64,000 nt of DNA from JABMMZ01 sp044368575 (GTDB taxonomy: Bacteria > Bacteroidota > Bacteroidia > NS11-12g > UBA955). Within the stretch, counting starts at the first letter, position 1; each line of letters starts with the position of its first letter. The notes beneath the pieces were generated by a model. The model did no database searches. It saw nothing but the letters and a program-made list of their open reading frames with translations, and had not been told where the DNA came from. Below, one piece after another: positions 53,415 through 61,079 of the stretch. The stretch is from positions 28,251-92,250 of the forward strand of contig JBIPPH010000003.1 of the NCBI GenBank assembly GCA_044368575.1. The letters are read 5' to 3'. The translations under genes were made by a program, and so were the position numbers.

Positions 53415-54605
53415 ATGTTAACCGTTGACCAATTTAATTTTAAAGGAGAAAAAGCACTTATTCGCGTTGATTTTAATGTGCCTCTAGATGCTGAATATAC
53501 TATTAAAGACGATTCAAGGATCAAGGCGGCTGTGCCAACTATTCAAAAAATATTAAACGATGGGGGAGCCTGTATTTTAATGAGCCATTTGGGTAGGCCT
53601 AAAGAAGGTCCAACTGAAAAATATTCTTTACAAAACATAGTACAGCGCGTACAAGATTTAACTGGAGCCAAAGTGCATTTTGCCGCTGATTGTATGGGCG
53701 AAGCAGCTTTGAAATTGTCTGCAGAATTGCCTGCTGGCGAAATCTTATTATTAGAAAACCTCAGATTTTACAAAGAAGAAGAAAAAGGCGACCAAGCCTT
53801 TGCTGAAAAACTAGCTCAATACGGAAGTTTTTATGTCAACGATGCTTTCGGTACTGCTCATAGAGCCCATGCTTCTACCGCTGTTGTAGCTCAGTTCTTT
53901 AAAGGCAAAAAGTGTTTTGGTTATGTAATGGCCAACGAATTGGCCAATGCAGATAAAGTCATCAAAAGCCCAGAAAGACCATTCACCGCTATAGTTGGTG
54001 GCGCGAAAGTGTCTGATAAACTTTTAATCATTGAAAATCTTATGAGCATAGCGAATAACATCATCATTGGTGGGGGGATGGCATATACCTTTGCTAAGGC
54101 CCAAGGTGGTCAAATCGGCAAATCGCTTTGTGAGGATGACAGAATGCCATTAACCTTAGAATTAATTGAAAAAGCCAAAGCTAAAGGGGTTAATTTGTAT
54201 TTGCCTGTTGACAGTAAAATCGCAGATAATTTTTCTAACGATGCCAATACAGCTTTTGCAGATAATGATCAAATAGCTTCTGATTTCATGGGCTTAGACA
54301 TTGGACCTAAAGCCATTGCCACTTTTTGTGATGTGATAAAACAATCAAAAACAGTGTTGTGGAACGGCCCTATGGGTGTGTTTGAAATGAGCCAATTTGA
54401 ACAAGGCACTAAAGCCGTTGCTGAAGCAGTTGTGGCCATGACCCAATCGGGTGGATTCTCTCTGATAGGCGGGGGCGACAGTGCCGCAGCCATTCATCAA
54501 TTTGGTTTTGCTGATCAAGTTAGTTACGTATCAACTGGTGGAGGCGCATTATTAGAGTACTTCGAAGGTAAAGAATTACCCGGTGTAAAAGCGATTTTAG
54601 ATTAA
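53415..54605 (+). CDS. pgk: Phosphoglycerate kinase
   Basis: A 396-residue glycolytic kinase that makes ATP from 1,3-bisphosphoglycerate. Conserved blocks are IRVDFNVPLD near 16-25, MSHLGRPK near 56-63, LLLENLRFYKEE near 112-123, VNDAFGTAHRAHAST near 142-156, and the C-terminal nucleotide domain with VGGAKVSDKL, NGPMGVFE and GGGDSAAAI. Length is normal. Transcribed with, or just ahead of, a phosphoribosyltransferase gene that has its own -7 box. Confidence 0.98.
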   Translation: MLTVDQFNFKGEKALIRVDFNVPLDAEYTIKDDSRIKAAVPTIQKILNDGGACILMSHLGRPKEGPTEKYSLQNIVQRVQDLTGAKVHFAADCMGEAALKLSAELPAGEILLLENLRFYKEEEKGDQAFAEKLAQYGSFYVNDAFGTAHRAHASTAVVAQFFKGKKCFGYVMANELANADKVIKSPERPFTAIVGGAKVSDKLLIIENLMSIANNIIIGGGMAYTFAKAQGGQIGKSLCEDDRMPLTLELIEKAKAKGVNLYLPVDSKIADNFSNDANTAFADNDQIASDFMGLDIGPKAIATFCDVIKQSKTVLWNGPMGVFEMSQFEQGTKAVAEAVVAMTQSGGFSLIGGGDSAAAIHQFGFADQVSYVSTGGGALLEYFEGKELPGVKAILD

Positions 54606-54619
54606 TCGGATTTTTATTA

Positions 54620-54627
54620 TAAATTTG
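54620..54627 (+). promoter_or_regulatory. -7 promoter element of the phosphoribosyltransferase gene
   Basis: TAAATTTG, a perfect TAnnTTTG, 13 bases before the ATG at 54641. Confidence 0.45.
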
Positions 54628-54640
54628 AAGCATTACGTCT

Positions 54641-55135
54641 ATGCCTAATACCATTTTAAACCATAAACAAATCGGCTATAAATTTATCCGTTTGGCTTGG
54701 CAAGTCTATGAAAACAATATGGATGAAAGCGGCATTTGGTTGGTGGGCATAGATCAAAGAGGTCACTTCATAGCTCAATCTATTGCTAAGGCTTTAGCTG
54801 AAATTTCACAACAAAGAATAGAAGTTGTTCAAGTAGATGTTTTGAATCAAGCTGAACCAGTTTACCATGCTAATGCTGATTTAGCTGAAATGTCTAATGG
54901 GGTAGTGATTTTGGTAGACGATGTTTTAAATTCAGGTAAAACCATTATGAAAGCGATGGTGCCAATGTTGAGTATGCAGGTGTCTAAAATTCAAGTGGCG
55001 GTATTGGCCTCAAGAAGTCATAGATTGTATCCGATAAAGGCTGATTACGTAGGGATTAGTATGGCGACTACCTTGCATGAGCATTTAACCTTTGACAACA
55101 CCCAGCCAGATCAATTGCTTTTGACTTTGAATTAG
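54641..55135 (+). CDS. Phosphoribosyltransferase (PyrR-like type I)
   Basis: A 164-residue type I phosphoribosyltransferase. The PRPP-binding motif is VILVDDVLNSGKTIMKAM near 87-104, with a VGIDQRGHFIAQSIAKAL segment near 34-52 for pyrophosphate binding. The size and motif spacing resemble PyrR/uracil phosphoribosyltransferase-like proteins; regulatory activity on pyrimidine genes cannot be inferred. The stop overlaps that of the convergent phosphatase gene in TTAG. Confidence 0.87.
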   Translation: MPNTILNHKQIGYKFIRLAWQVYENNMDESGIWLVGIDQRGHFIAQSIAKALAEISQQRIEVVQVDVLNQAEPVYHANADLAEMSNGVVILVDDVLNSGKTIMKAMVPMLSMQVSKIQVAVLASRSHRLYPIKADYVGISMATTLHEHLTFDNTQPDQLLLTLN

Positions 55136-55923
55136 TCAAAGTGTTGTTCAATAATCTCTTGTAAAGGGGCTTGTAATTGCCCATTACTAGCTATGATTGA
55201 ATCACCAAAAACATAGTCATTTCCGCGTTTAAAGTCTGATAACTTACCGCCAGCCTCTGTTACCAATAAACAACCCGCAGCGACATCCCAGGCATGTAAG
55301 CCATATTCAAAAAAGCCGTCGAATCTACCACAGGCCACATAAGCCAAATCAACTGCCGCTGAGCCCATGCGTCTTAGGCCATGTGTATTTTTCATGAGGT
55401 GTTTTAACACATCAATGTATTGAGCCATCTGTTCAAAATCATAATAGGGAAAGCCGGTTGCCATTAGGCTGTTTTGAAGGGTTTCACATGTGCTGACTTT
55501 GATCTTTTGCCCATTTAAGAATGCGCCACCACCTAAATAAGCGTGAAACAATTCTTGTCTGCCCATTTCATAAACAGCACCGACTAATAGTTGATTGTTT
55601 TGAGCCAATGCAACACTTATTGAGTACACAGGTACCCCGTGTATAAAGTTGGTAGTGCCGTCAAGTGGGTCAATGATCCAATTGTAATTGAGTGGGCCAA
55701 TTTCACTGGTGTTCTCTTCTGTTATAAAACCTGCTTCTGGGACAATTTTACTCAAGGCATTGACTAAATATTTTTCCGTTTCAATGTCAACAAAACTTAC
55801 CAATTGGTTAAGGCCTTTGCTGCTTACATGTGATTGTTCAAATTGTGATTTTTGCTGTTGCATGAATTGAGCGGTTTCAATCATGACTGCATTTAATGAT
55901 TCACTAATCAATGCTAAATTCAT
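55132..55923 (-). CDS. suhB: Inositol monophosphatase family protein
   Basis: A 263-residue Mg-dependent phosphatase of the inositol monophosphatase/SuhB family. Metal and substrate motifs are EENTS (E near 70), WIIDPLDGTTNFIHG near 81-95 and HAWDVAAGCLLVTEAGG near 211-227. Possible substrates include inositol phosphates, CysQ-type PAP or glycerol phosphate; SuhB-like length is normal. A perfect -7 box ends four bases before the ATG. Confidence 0.92.
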   Translation of the reverse strand: MNLALISESLNAVMIETAQFMQQQKSQFEQSHVSSKGLNQLVSFVDIETEKYLVNALSKIVPEAGFITEENTSEIGPLNYNWIIDPLDGTTNFIHGVPVYSISVALAQNNQLLVGAVYEMGRQELFHAYLGGGAFLNGQKIKVSTCETLQNSLMATGFPYYDFEQMAQYIDVLKHLMKNTHGLRRMGSAAVDLAYVACGRFDGFFEYGLHAWDVAAGCLLVTEAGGKLSDFKRGNDYVFGDSIIASNGQLQAPLQEIIEQHFD

Positions 55924-55927
55924 TCAA

Positions 55928-55935
55928 CAAATATA
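55928..55935 (-). promoter_or_regulatory. -7 promoter element of the inositol phosphatase gene
   Basis: TATATTTG on the minus strand, ending four bases before the ATG at 55923. Confidence 0.6.
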
Positions 55936-55956
55936 AGTTCAATCAGTCGCTTTTTG

Positions 55957-55964
55957 TACCTTTG
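55957..55964 (+). promoter_or_regulatory. -7 promoter element of gpmI
   Basis: TACCTTTG, a perfect TAnnTTTG, ending four bases before the ATG at 55969. It overlaps an upstream in-frame TTG at 55954, ruling that start out. Confidence 0.6.
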
Positions 55965-55968
55965 TGTC

Positions 55969-57495
55969 ATGGATCAGCAGCAACGTGTTTTTTTAATGAT
56001 TTTGGATGGTTGGGGTATTGGTAAAAAAGATTTTACTGATGGTATTTACAATGCTAAAACACCTTTCATCAATCAATTGTATTCTAAGGTGCCCAATACC
56101 ACTTTAACTACCTTTGGTAATGCGGTTGGTTTGCCTGAAGGCCAAATGGGTAACAGTGAAGTGGGGCATATGAATATAGGTGCAGGAAGGGTGGTTTGGC
56201 AACAATTGGCGCTGATCAACAAACAATTTGATGAAGGAACAGCCCAAGATTTACCTGCAATGCAAGCGCTTATGGACTATTGCCTTCAACAGCAACAACC
56301 ATTGCACCTCATAGGTTTGGTGAGTGATGGTGGTGTGCACAGTAGTTTAGACCATGTCATTAAACTTTGCCAGATTGCTCATAACAAAGGGCTTAAGCAA
56401 GTATACATACACGTGTTTACCGATGGAAGAGACACGGATCCTCGAAGCGGTGTTCAATACATCGAACAATTGGAACAAGCCATTCAAAACGGACCGGCTA
56501 AAATTGCCTCTGTGATTGGTCGATATTATGCCATGGACCGTGACAAACGATGGGAGCGTGTAAAGTTGGCTTACGAGCTTATGGTCAATGGCGTTGGAAC
56601 CCCTTATACTTCTGCTCATGCTGCTATCAGTGATCAATACCAAAAGCAAACCACTGATGAGTTTTTGTTGCCCTCTGTTATAGTAGATGAGCAGCAACAG
56701 CCTATAGCTAAGATTGCCCAAGGCAATGCCGTATTGTGTTTTAATTTTAGAACAGATAGGGGCAGGCAAATTACTCAAGCCCTTTCGCAAGAGGCATTTG
56801 TTGAACAGGGTATGCAGCCGTTAGAGTTGTATTATGCCACCATGACTGAATACGATGAACGTTATCAAAACGTTAAAGTCTTATTCCCATCTCAAAACAT
56901 CAAAATGACTTTGGGAGAAGTTTTAAGCCTTCACCATAAAAAACAATTAAGAAGTGCAGAAACTGAAAAATACCCCCATGTGACCTTTTTCTTTTCTGGT
57001 GGTCAAGAAGCCTGCTTTGAGGGCGAAGACCGAGTCATGGAGCCGTCACCCAAAGTGGCTACTTATGATTTACAGCCAGAAATGAGTGCCCTGCCTTTAA
57101 CTCAAAAAATCTTAGCGGCCTTAGATCAAAACCAATATGATTTTATCTGTTTGAATTTTGCCAATACCGATATGGTTGGTCATACTGGTGTTTGGGAGGC
57201 CATTATAAAAGCGGCAGAAACGGTTGATGCCTGCGTGGAACAGCTGTATCAGAAGGCGCTCAGCATGGGCTATCAAATGGTGATCATTGCAGACCACGGT
57301 AACTCTGATGAGGCAAAGAATCCAGATGGAAGTCCTAATACTGCACACAGTATGAATCCTGTGCCTTGTTTTATTGTTAGCCCAGCTTGCAAGCAGCTTA
57401 ATCAAGCGGGCAAATTAGCAGATGTAGCCCCTACTATTCTAAAAATGATGAACTTGCCAATTCCATCTGAAATGGATGGTAATTGCTTGTTTTAA
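55969..57495 (+). CDS. gpmI: 2,3-bisphosphoglycerate-independent phosphoglycerate mutase
   Basis: A 508-residue manganese-dependent mutase of the alkaline-phosphatase superfamily, interconverting 3- and 2-phosphoglycerate. Key blocks are MILDGWGIGK near 9-18, the phosphoserine motif GNSEVGHMNIGAGR near 60-73, HVFTDGRDTDPRSG, FNFRTDRGRQ, NFANTDMVGHTG and IADHGNSDEA with the C-terminal metal ligands. The open frame reaches a TTG at 55954, but the ATG at 55969 is right by family alignment and by the promoter four bases upstream. The stop overlaps the convergent membrane-protein stop by TTAA. Confidence 0.97.
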   Translation: MDQQQRVFLMILDGWGIGKKDFTDGIYNAKTPFINQLYSKVPNTTLTTFGNAVGLPEGQMGNSEVGHMNIGAGRVVWQQLALINKQFDEGTAQDLPAMQALMDYCLQQQQPLHLIGLVSDGGVHSSLDHVIKLCQIAHNKGLKQVYIHVFTDGRDTDPRSGVQYIEQLEQAIQNGPAKIASVIGRYYAMDRDKRWERVKLAYELMVNGVGTPYTSAHAAISDQYQKQTTDEFLLPSVIVDEQQQPIAKIAQGNAVLCFNFRTDRGRQITQALSQEAFVEQGMQPLELYYATMTEYDERYQNVKVLFPSQNIKMTLGEVLSLHHKKQLRSAETEKYPHVTFFFSGGQEACFEGEDRVMEPSPKVATYDLQPEMSALPLTQKILAALDQNQYDFICLNFANTDMVGHTGVWEAIIKAAETVDACVEQLYQKALSMGYQMVIIADHGNSDEAKNPDGSPNTAHSMNPVPCFIVSPACKQLNQAGKLADVAPTILKMMNLPIPSEMDGNCLF

Positions 57496-58403
57496 ACTTC
57501 AAGAGTAGGCTCACTGTGGTCGCTGTATCTGTAATACAGGGCAGCTGAACAAGCAAATATAAAGGCATTACTAATGCCACCTATTATGGCATTCAATAGT
57601 TGAGTAGTGAAATAGGCTGGAGCGGCCCCTAATTGCTTTGAAACGCTTTTAGCGATTGGCATAGTTAAAGCACCAAAGGCATAACTCAACAGTGCTAAGC
57701 CTATCAATACCACTATCCCAATTAGCCCCACCATGGCAGCGCGTTTTAAGGTGATGTTTTGAAAACTAAAGGCAAAGGCCTCGTTCATTCTGAATTGGCC
57801 TAAGGCAATCGCTGCAGGCGCCAATAAAAATCGAATCATATACAATAGCCATATAAAAAAACCAATAAAGCCAATGAGTATACTCAATAGGCTGTTGATT
57901 TTAGCCAACATGGCCACGAGCAATACAAACAGCATAAAGCTAATACCCATGAATAGAGAGAAAACCACCATGAATAGGATTTGAGTAACAATGCGTTTGT
58001 TGAAAGAGGCTTTAATGACGGCGCCTAACGGTCTTGAGCCAGTCATGATTTCTTGTTGGTTCAATTGATAAAACAACTCTACATTCCAACCGTAAACGAA
58101 GCAAGCAATAGCTACAAAAGGCAACAATAAAGCATAGTTCAATTGGCCAAATAAGGCTTCTACTTCAGCACTAGGGTCGCCATTCTTTTGTAAGATGTTG
58201 CTAATGTCTTGAAGTTTACTCTGGATTTGATTGAGGGTTTCAAAATCCCAATTCATCATTTGTAATAGTAATGGCATTTGAATTGTGTTTGAAAGGATGG
58301 CAACGATTAAACTGATTAAAATTGCTGCTGGCCAAATTTTCTTGAACACCATAACTGCTCCGTTAAAGGCTTGATCCTTAAAATGAAATTGGTATTGATT
58401 CAT
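57492..58403 (-). CDS. Membrane protein of unknown function
   Basis: A 303-residue integral membrane protein with about six helices: one near 22-45, then a soluble stretch of about 50 residues (TLNQIQSKLQDISNILQKNGD), and further helices from about 95 to the end. No transport or enzyme motif is recognised. A polar loop QQEIMTGSRPLGAVIKASFN follows the second helix. A promoter with exact -33 spacing lies directly before it, five bases from the ATG. Confidence 0.78.
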   Translation of the reverse strand: MNQYQFHFKDQAFNGAVMVFKKIWPAAILISLIVAILSNTIQMPLLLQMMNWDFETLNQIQSKLQDISNILQKNGDPSAEVEALFGQLNYALLLPFVAIACFVYGWNVELFYQLNQQEIMTGSRPLGAVIKASFNKRIVTQILFMVVFSLFMGISFMLFVLLVAMLAKINSLLSILIGFIGFFIWLLYMIRFLLAPAAIALGQFRMNEAFAFSFQNITLKRAAMVGLIGIVVLIGLALLSYAFGALTMPIAKSVSKQLGAAPAYFTTQLLNAIIGGISNAFIFACSAALYYRYSDHSEPTLEV

Positions 58404-58408
58404 GTATT

Positions 58409-58440
58409 CAAGATTAGCGTAAGTTTACAATATTTACAAA
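58409..58440 (-). promoter_or_regulatory. Promoter of the six-helix membrane protein gene
   Basis: On the minus strand TTTG (58440-58437), 20-base spacer, TAATCTTG (58416-58409, one mismatch), ending five bases before the ATG at 58403. Confidence 0.65.
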
Positions 58441-58468
58441 TCATTGCAAATAATTTATGGGTAAAACC

Positions 58469-58476
58469 TATTTTTG
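58469..58476 (+). promoter_or_regulatory. -7 promoter element of the GT2 gene
   Basis: TATTTTTG, ending six bases before the ATG at 58483; TTG at 58444-58446 lies 22 bases upstream. The box overlaps an in-frame TTG at 58474, excluding that start. Confidence 0.55.
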
Positions 58477-58482
58477 CGCATC

Positions 58483-59223
58483 ATGATCAAAGGGAAAAAA
58501 ATAGTTGTTGTATTGCCGGCTTACAATGCTGCCGCCACATTAGAACAAACTTACAAAGAAATTCCAATGGACATTGTTGACGATGTGGTTTTGGTTGACG
58601 ATAACAGTAAAGATGAAACCATTGCCAAAGCAAAAGAATTAGGTATTCAGCACATTGTTAAACATGAAGTCAATAGAGGGTATGGGGGCAATCAAAAATC
58701 ATGTTACAGCAAAGCCTTGAGTCTTGGCGCAGATATTATTGTGATGCTGCATCCAGATTACCAATACACGCCTCAACTCATTGAAAGCATGGCATACATG
58801 ATCGCTAACAATGTTTACCCAGTGGCTTTGGGTAGTCGCATATTAGGTAAGGGGGCTTTAAAAGGCGGTATGCCAATGTATAAATACATAGCTAACCGAT
58901 TGTTGACCCTTTTTCAAAACATTCTAATGGGGCAAAAACTTTCTGAATACCATACTGGTTATAGAGCTTTTGACAAAAAGATTTTTGAAAAAATCAATAT
59001 TGAAGCCAATTCAGATGATTTTATATTTGACAATCAAATGTTGGCTCAGATATTTTATGCCGGATTTGAAATTGGTGAAGTGACTTGCCCTACCAAATAT
59101 TTTGATGAAGCTAGTAGTATCAATTTTAAGCGCAGTAGTATTTACGGCCTGGGTGTCATTAAAGTTTCTTTGCAATACCGAATGCAAAAATGGGGCTTAA
59201 TTAAAAGTGCTTTATTTGCCTAA
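58483..59223 (+). CDS. Glycosyltransferase family 2 (dolichol-phosphate-mannose synthase-like)
   Basis: A 246-residue GT-A glycosyltransferase that probably transfers a sugar from a nucleotide donor to polyprenyl phosphate or a similar lipid. Motifs are VVVLPAYNAAATLEQTYKEIP near 7-27, VLVDDNSKDET near 36-46 (DD for donor binding), NRGYGGNQKSCY near 66-77, MLHPDYQY in place of the usual DxD, and HTGYRAFDKKIF near 155-166. No membrane helix at the C-terminus. The end overlaps the TPR gene by 12 bases. Confidence 0.92.
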   Translation: MIKGKKIVVVLPAYNAAATLEQTYKEIPMDIVDDVVLVDDNSKDETIAKAKELGIQHIVKHEVNRGYGGNQKSCYSKALSLGADIIVMLHPDYQYTPQLIESMAYMIANNVYPVALGSRILGKGALKGGMPMYKYIANRLLTLFQNILMGQKLSEYHTGYRAFDKKIFEKINIEANSDDFIFDNQMLAQIFYAGFEIGEVTCPTKYFDEASSINFKRSSIYGLGVIKVSLQYRMQKWGLIKSALFA

Positions 59224-60243
59224 TCCGCAAAGTTCATCAACATACTTTTGGGCCTCTTTGTAACCAATTTGTAGGGCATGTTTCCAGTCAGAACAGGCTT
59301 CTGCTTGAAGCTTCAGGTTGTTGTAGGCCACACCTCTTAAAGTTAAAAGCAATCCGAAATCCGGGAATTCTAAATCAATGGCTTTGTTTAAGCTCATTAT
59401 CGCAGCTTCGTTTTGTTTCAATTGAATTTGGCAAAAACCAATGTTAAAATGGTAATCAGCTTCATTGCGTCCTATGCTTAACAAGCTTTGGTAGTCAAGA
59501 ATGGCTAATTCAAATACACCCAGATTGCTGTAGGCGTCAGCTCTGTTGTAAAGCGCTTCTTTATGTTTGGGGTACAATAGTAGTATCACATTGTAGGCGT
59601 CAATCGCTTCTCTGAACCTGTTAGCATCGTAATAGATATTGCCCTTGCTCATCCATAAACTTGTGTCATTTGCATTCGGTTGTAGGCAGATGTCTATGTC
59701 TTTAATGGCCAAATTGATGGAATCAATAGCGGCATAGGCCATAGCTCTTAATTGTCTTATTTTAAGGTCAGGCGCTTGCTCAAGGTAGCGCGAGTAATAG
59801 GTTATGGCTTGGGGGTAATTGTCCATGTCTTCAGACAAAACCGCTAAATTGTATAGTCCTCTCAGATCATTGCTTTGTCTGCGTAAAAACACTAAAAAGT
59901 CTGACTCAGAAAAGGTTAGATTGTTGAGTGCATGATGGGCAATGCCTCTGTTTAAGTAGGCTTCTGTAATGTTAGAATCCAATCTAAGCGCCTGATTAAA
60001 ATCTACTAAGGCAATGTTAGGTTTCTGCAGCATTAATTGGCAAGTCCCTCTTTGAAAATAAGCCATTGCCATGTTAGGGTCAGAACTCAAGCATTGGTCT
60101 AACTGAGCAATGGCTTCAGTGAATGAACGGTCTTGAATGAATGCGATGGCTTTATTGTAACAAATTGTAGTTTGAGCAACTGCCTTTGTTGAGCAGAATG
60201 GCAAACACAAAACCAATACCCATAAAGATTTGCTCAGTTTCAT
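59212..60243 (-). CDS. Exported TPR-repeat protein
   Basis: A 343-residue protein with a signal peptide (MKLSKSLWVLVLCLPF start, AVAQ end, about 1-24) and about eight tetratricopeptide repeats covering the rest (for example AMAYFQRGTCQL, ALVDFNQALRLD, AYLNRGIAHHAL). The open frame reaches 60402, which would add 53 residues before the signal; the ATG at 60243 gives a normal signal and has a perfect -7 box five bases upstream. It is a likely periplasmic scaffold, partner unknown. Confidence 0.9.
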   Translation of the reverse strand: MKLSKSLWVLVLCLPFCSTKAVAQTTICYNKAIAFIQDRSFTEAIAQLDQCLSSDPNMAMAYFQRGTCQLMLQKPNIALVDFNQALRLDSNITEAYLNRGIAHHALNNLTFSESDFLVFLRRQSNDLRGLYNLAVLSEDMDNYPQAITYYSRYLEQAPDLKIRQLRAMAYAAIDSINLAIKDIDICLQPNANDTSLWMSKGNIYYDANRFREAIDAYNVILLLYPKHKEALYNRADAYSNLGVFELAILDYQSLLSIGRNEADYHFNIGFCQIQLKQNEAAIMSLNKAIDLEFPDFGLLLTLRGVAYNNLKLQAEACSDWKHALQIGYKEAQKYVDELCGLGK

Positions 60244-60248
60244 ATTAA

Positions 60249-60256
60249 CAAAATTA
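60249..60256 (-). promoter_or_regulatory. -7 promoter element of the TPR gene
   Basis: TAATTTTG on the minus strand, ending five bases before the ATG at 60243. Confidence 0.6.
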
Positions 60257-60267
60257 AATGGATTCAC

Positions 60268-60298
60268 TTGACAAAATAAAAATAGATATCTACTATTG
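60268..60298 (+). promoter_or_regulatory. Promoter of comB
   Basis: TTG (60268-60270), 20-base spacer, TACTATTG (60291-60298, one mismatch from TAnnTTTG), ending four bases before the ATG at 60303. Confidence 0.6.
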
Positions 60299-60302
60299 TG
60301 GA

Positions 60303-61019
60303 ATGATTCAAGTGGAAGTTGTGATAAGTCCTGCATTATTGTCTTTATATGAAGTAAAAGGCAAGGTGGTTGTTGTGGTAGATGTTTTGCGAGCAACTTC
60401 AACTATATGCACTGCCATTCATGAAGGGGCTGAGGCCGTTATTGCAGTTGAAACCATTGAGAGTGCAATGGACTATCGCTCTGGTAACTACTTATTAGCA
60501 GCAGAGCGCAATGGGTACAAGGTTGAGGGCTTTGATATGGGCAATTCCCCATTTGAGTGTCAAGAAGGTAAAGTAAAAGATAAAACCATCGTATTAACCA
60601 CTACCAATGGCACTAAATGTATTGAGGCGGCTGTTAAAGCTGGTGCAAACCATGTGTTAGCGGGTAGTTTCTTGAATTTAGAGGCAACTGCTCAATGGTT
60701 GAGTCAATGCACAGAACCGATTTTGATTTTATGTGCTGGTTGGAAAGATAAAGTGAACCTTGAGGATACCTTGTATGCAGGTGCTTTGGTGGCAAAGCTT
60801 AGGCAAATCACTGAATTATCAATAGACTGCGATACGGCACTTATGGCTGAACAGTTATATAATCAATCTCAAAATGATTTAATAGGGGTCTTAAAACACT
60901 CCTCTCATTATAAAAGATTGTCGCACTTGTCTCACGAAGAAGACATGATTTTCTGTATGCAAAACTCTGTTTTTCAGGAAGTTGTTGGGCTTGTGGAAAA
61001 TCAGATGAAAAAAATGTAG
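60303..61019 (+). CDS. comB: 2-phosphosulfolactate phosphatase family protein
   Basis: A 238-residue ComB-family phosphatase, named for removing phosphate from 2-phosphosulfolactate in coenzyme M or sulfolactate synthesis. Family stretches are VVVVVDVLRATSTICTA near 21-37, GNSPFECQ, TTTNGTKCIEAA near 98-109 and ILCAGWKDKVNLEDTLYAG near 141-159. Bacteroidota do not make coenzyme M, so a sulfolactate-type or other substrate is likelier. An upstream ATG at 60258 is in frame but lies before the promoter; the ATG at 60303 fits both family and promoter. Confidence 0.9.
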   Translation: MIQVEVVISPALLSLYEVKGKVVVVVDVLRATSTICTAIHEGAEAVIAVETIESAMDYRSGNYLLAAERNGYKVEGFDMGNSPFECQEGKVKDKTIVLTTTNGTKCIEAAVKAGANHVLAGSFLNLEATAQWLSQCTEPILILCAGWKDKVNLEDTLYAGALVAKLRQITELSIDCDTALMAEQLYNQSQNDLIGVLKHSSHYKRLSHLSHEEDMIFCMQNSVFQEVVGLVENQMKKM

Positions 61020-61049
61020 TTCTGAAGACTCTTTTAAGGGTATAATTTG

Positions 61050-61057
61050 TACATTTG
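61050..61057 (+). promoter_or_regulatory. -7 promoter element of the Omp28-like type IX secreted protein
   Basis: TACATTTG, 22 bases before the ATG at 61080. Confidence 0.5.
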
Positions 61058-61079
61058 ACCAATCTTAGATTAATTTAAT

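Noticed and set aside
60258..60302. Upstream ATG for comB
   Set aside because: It precedes the predicted promoter (60268-60298) and adds 15 residues absent from the family; the ATG at 60303 is preferred.
60244..60402. 53-residue N-terminal extension of the TPR protein
   Set aside because: It would overlap the coding sequence of comB and displace the signal peptide; the ATG at 60243 gives a normal signal and has a -7 box five bases upstream.
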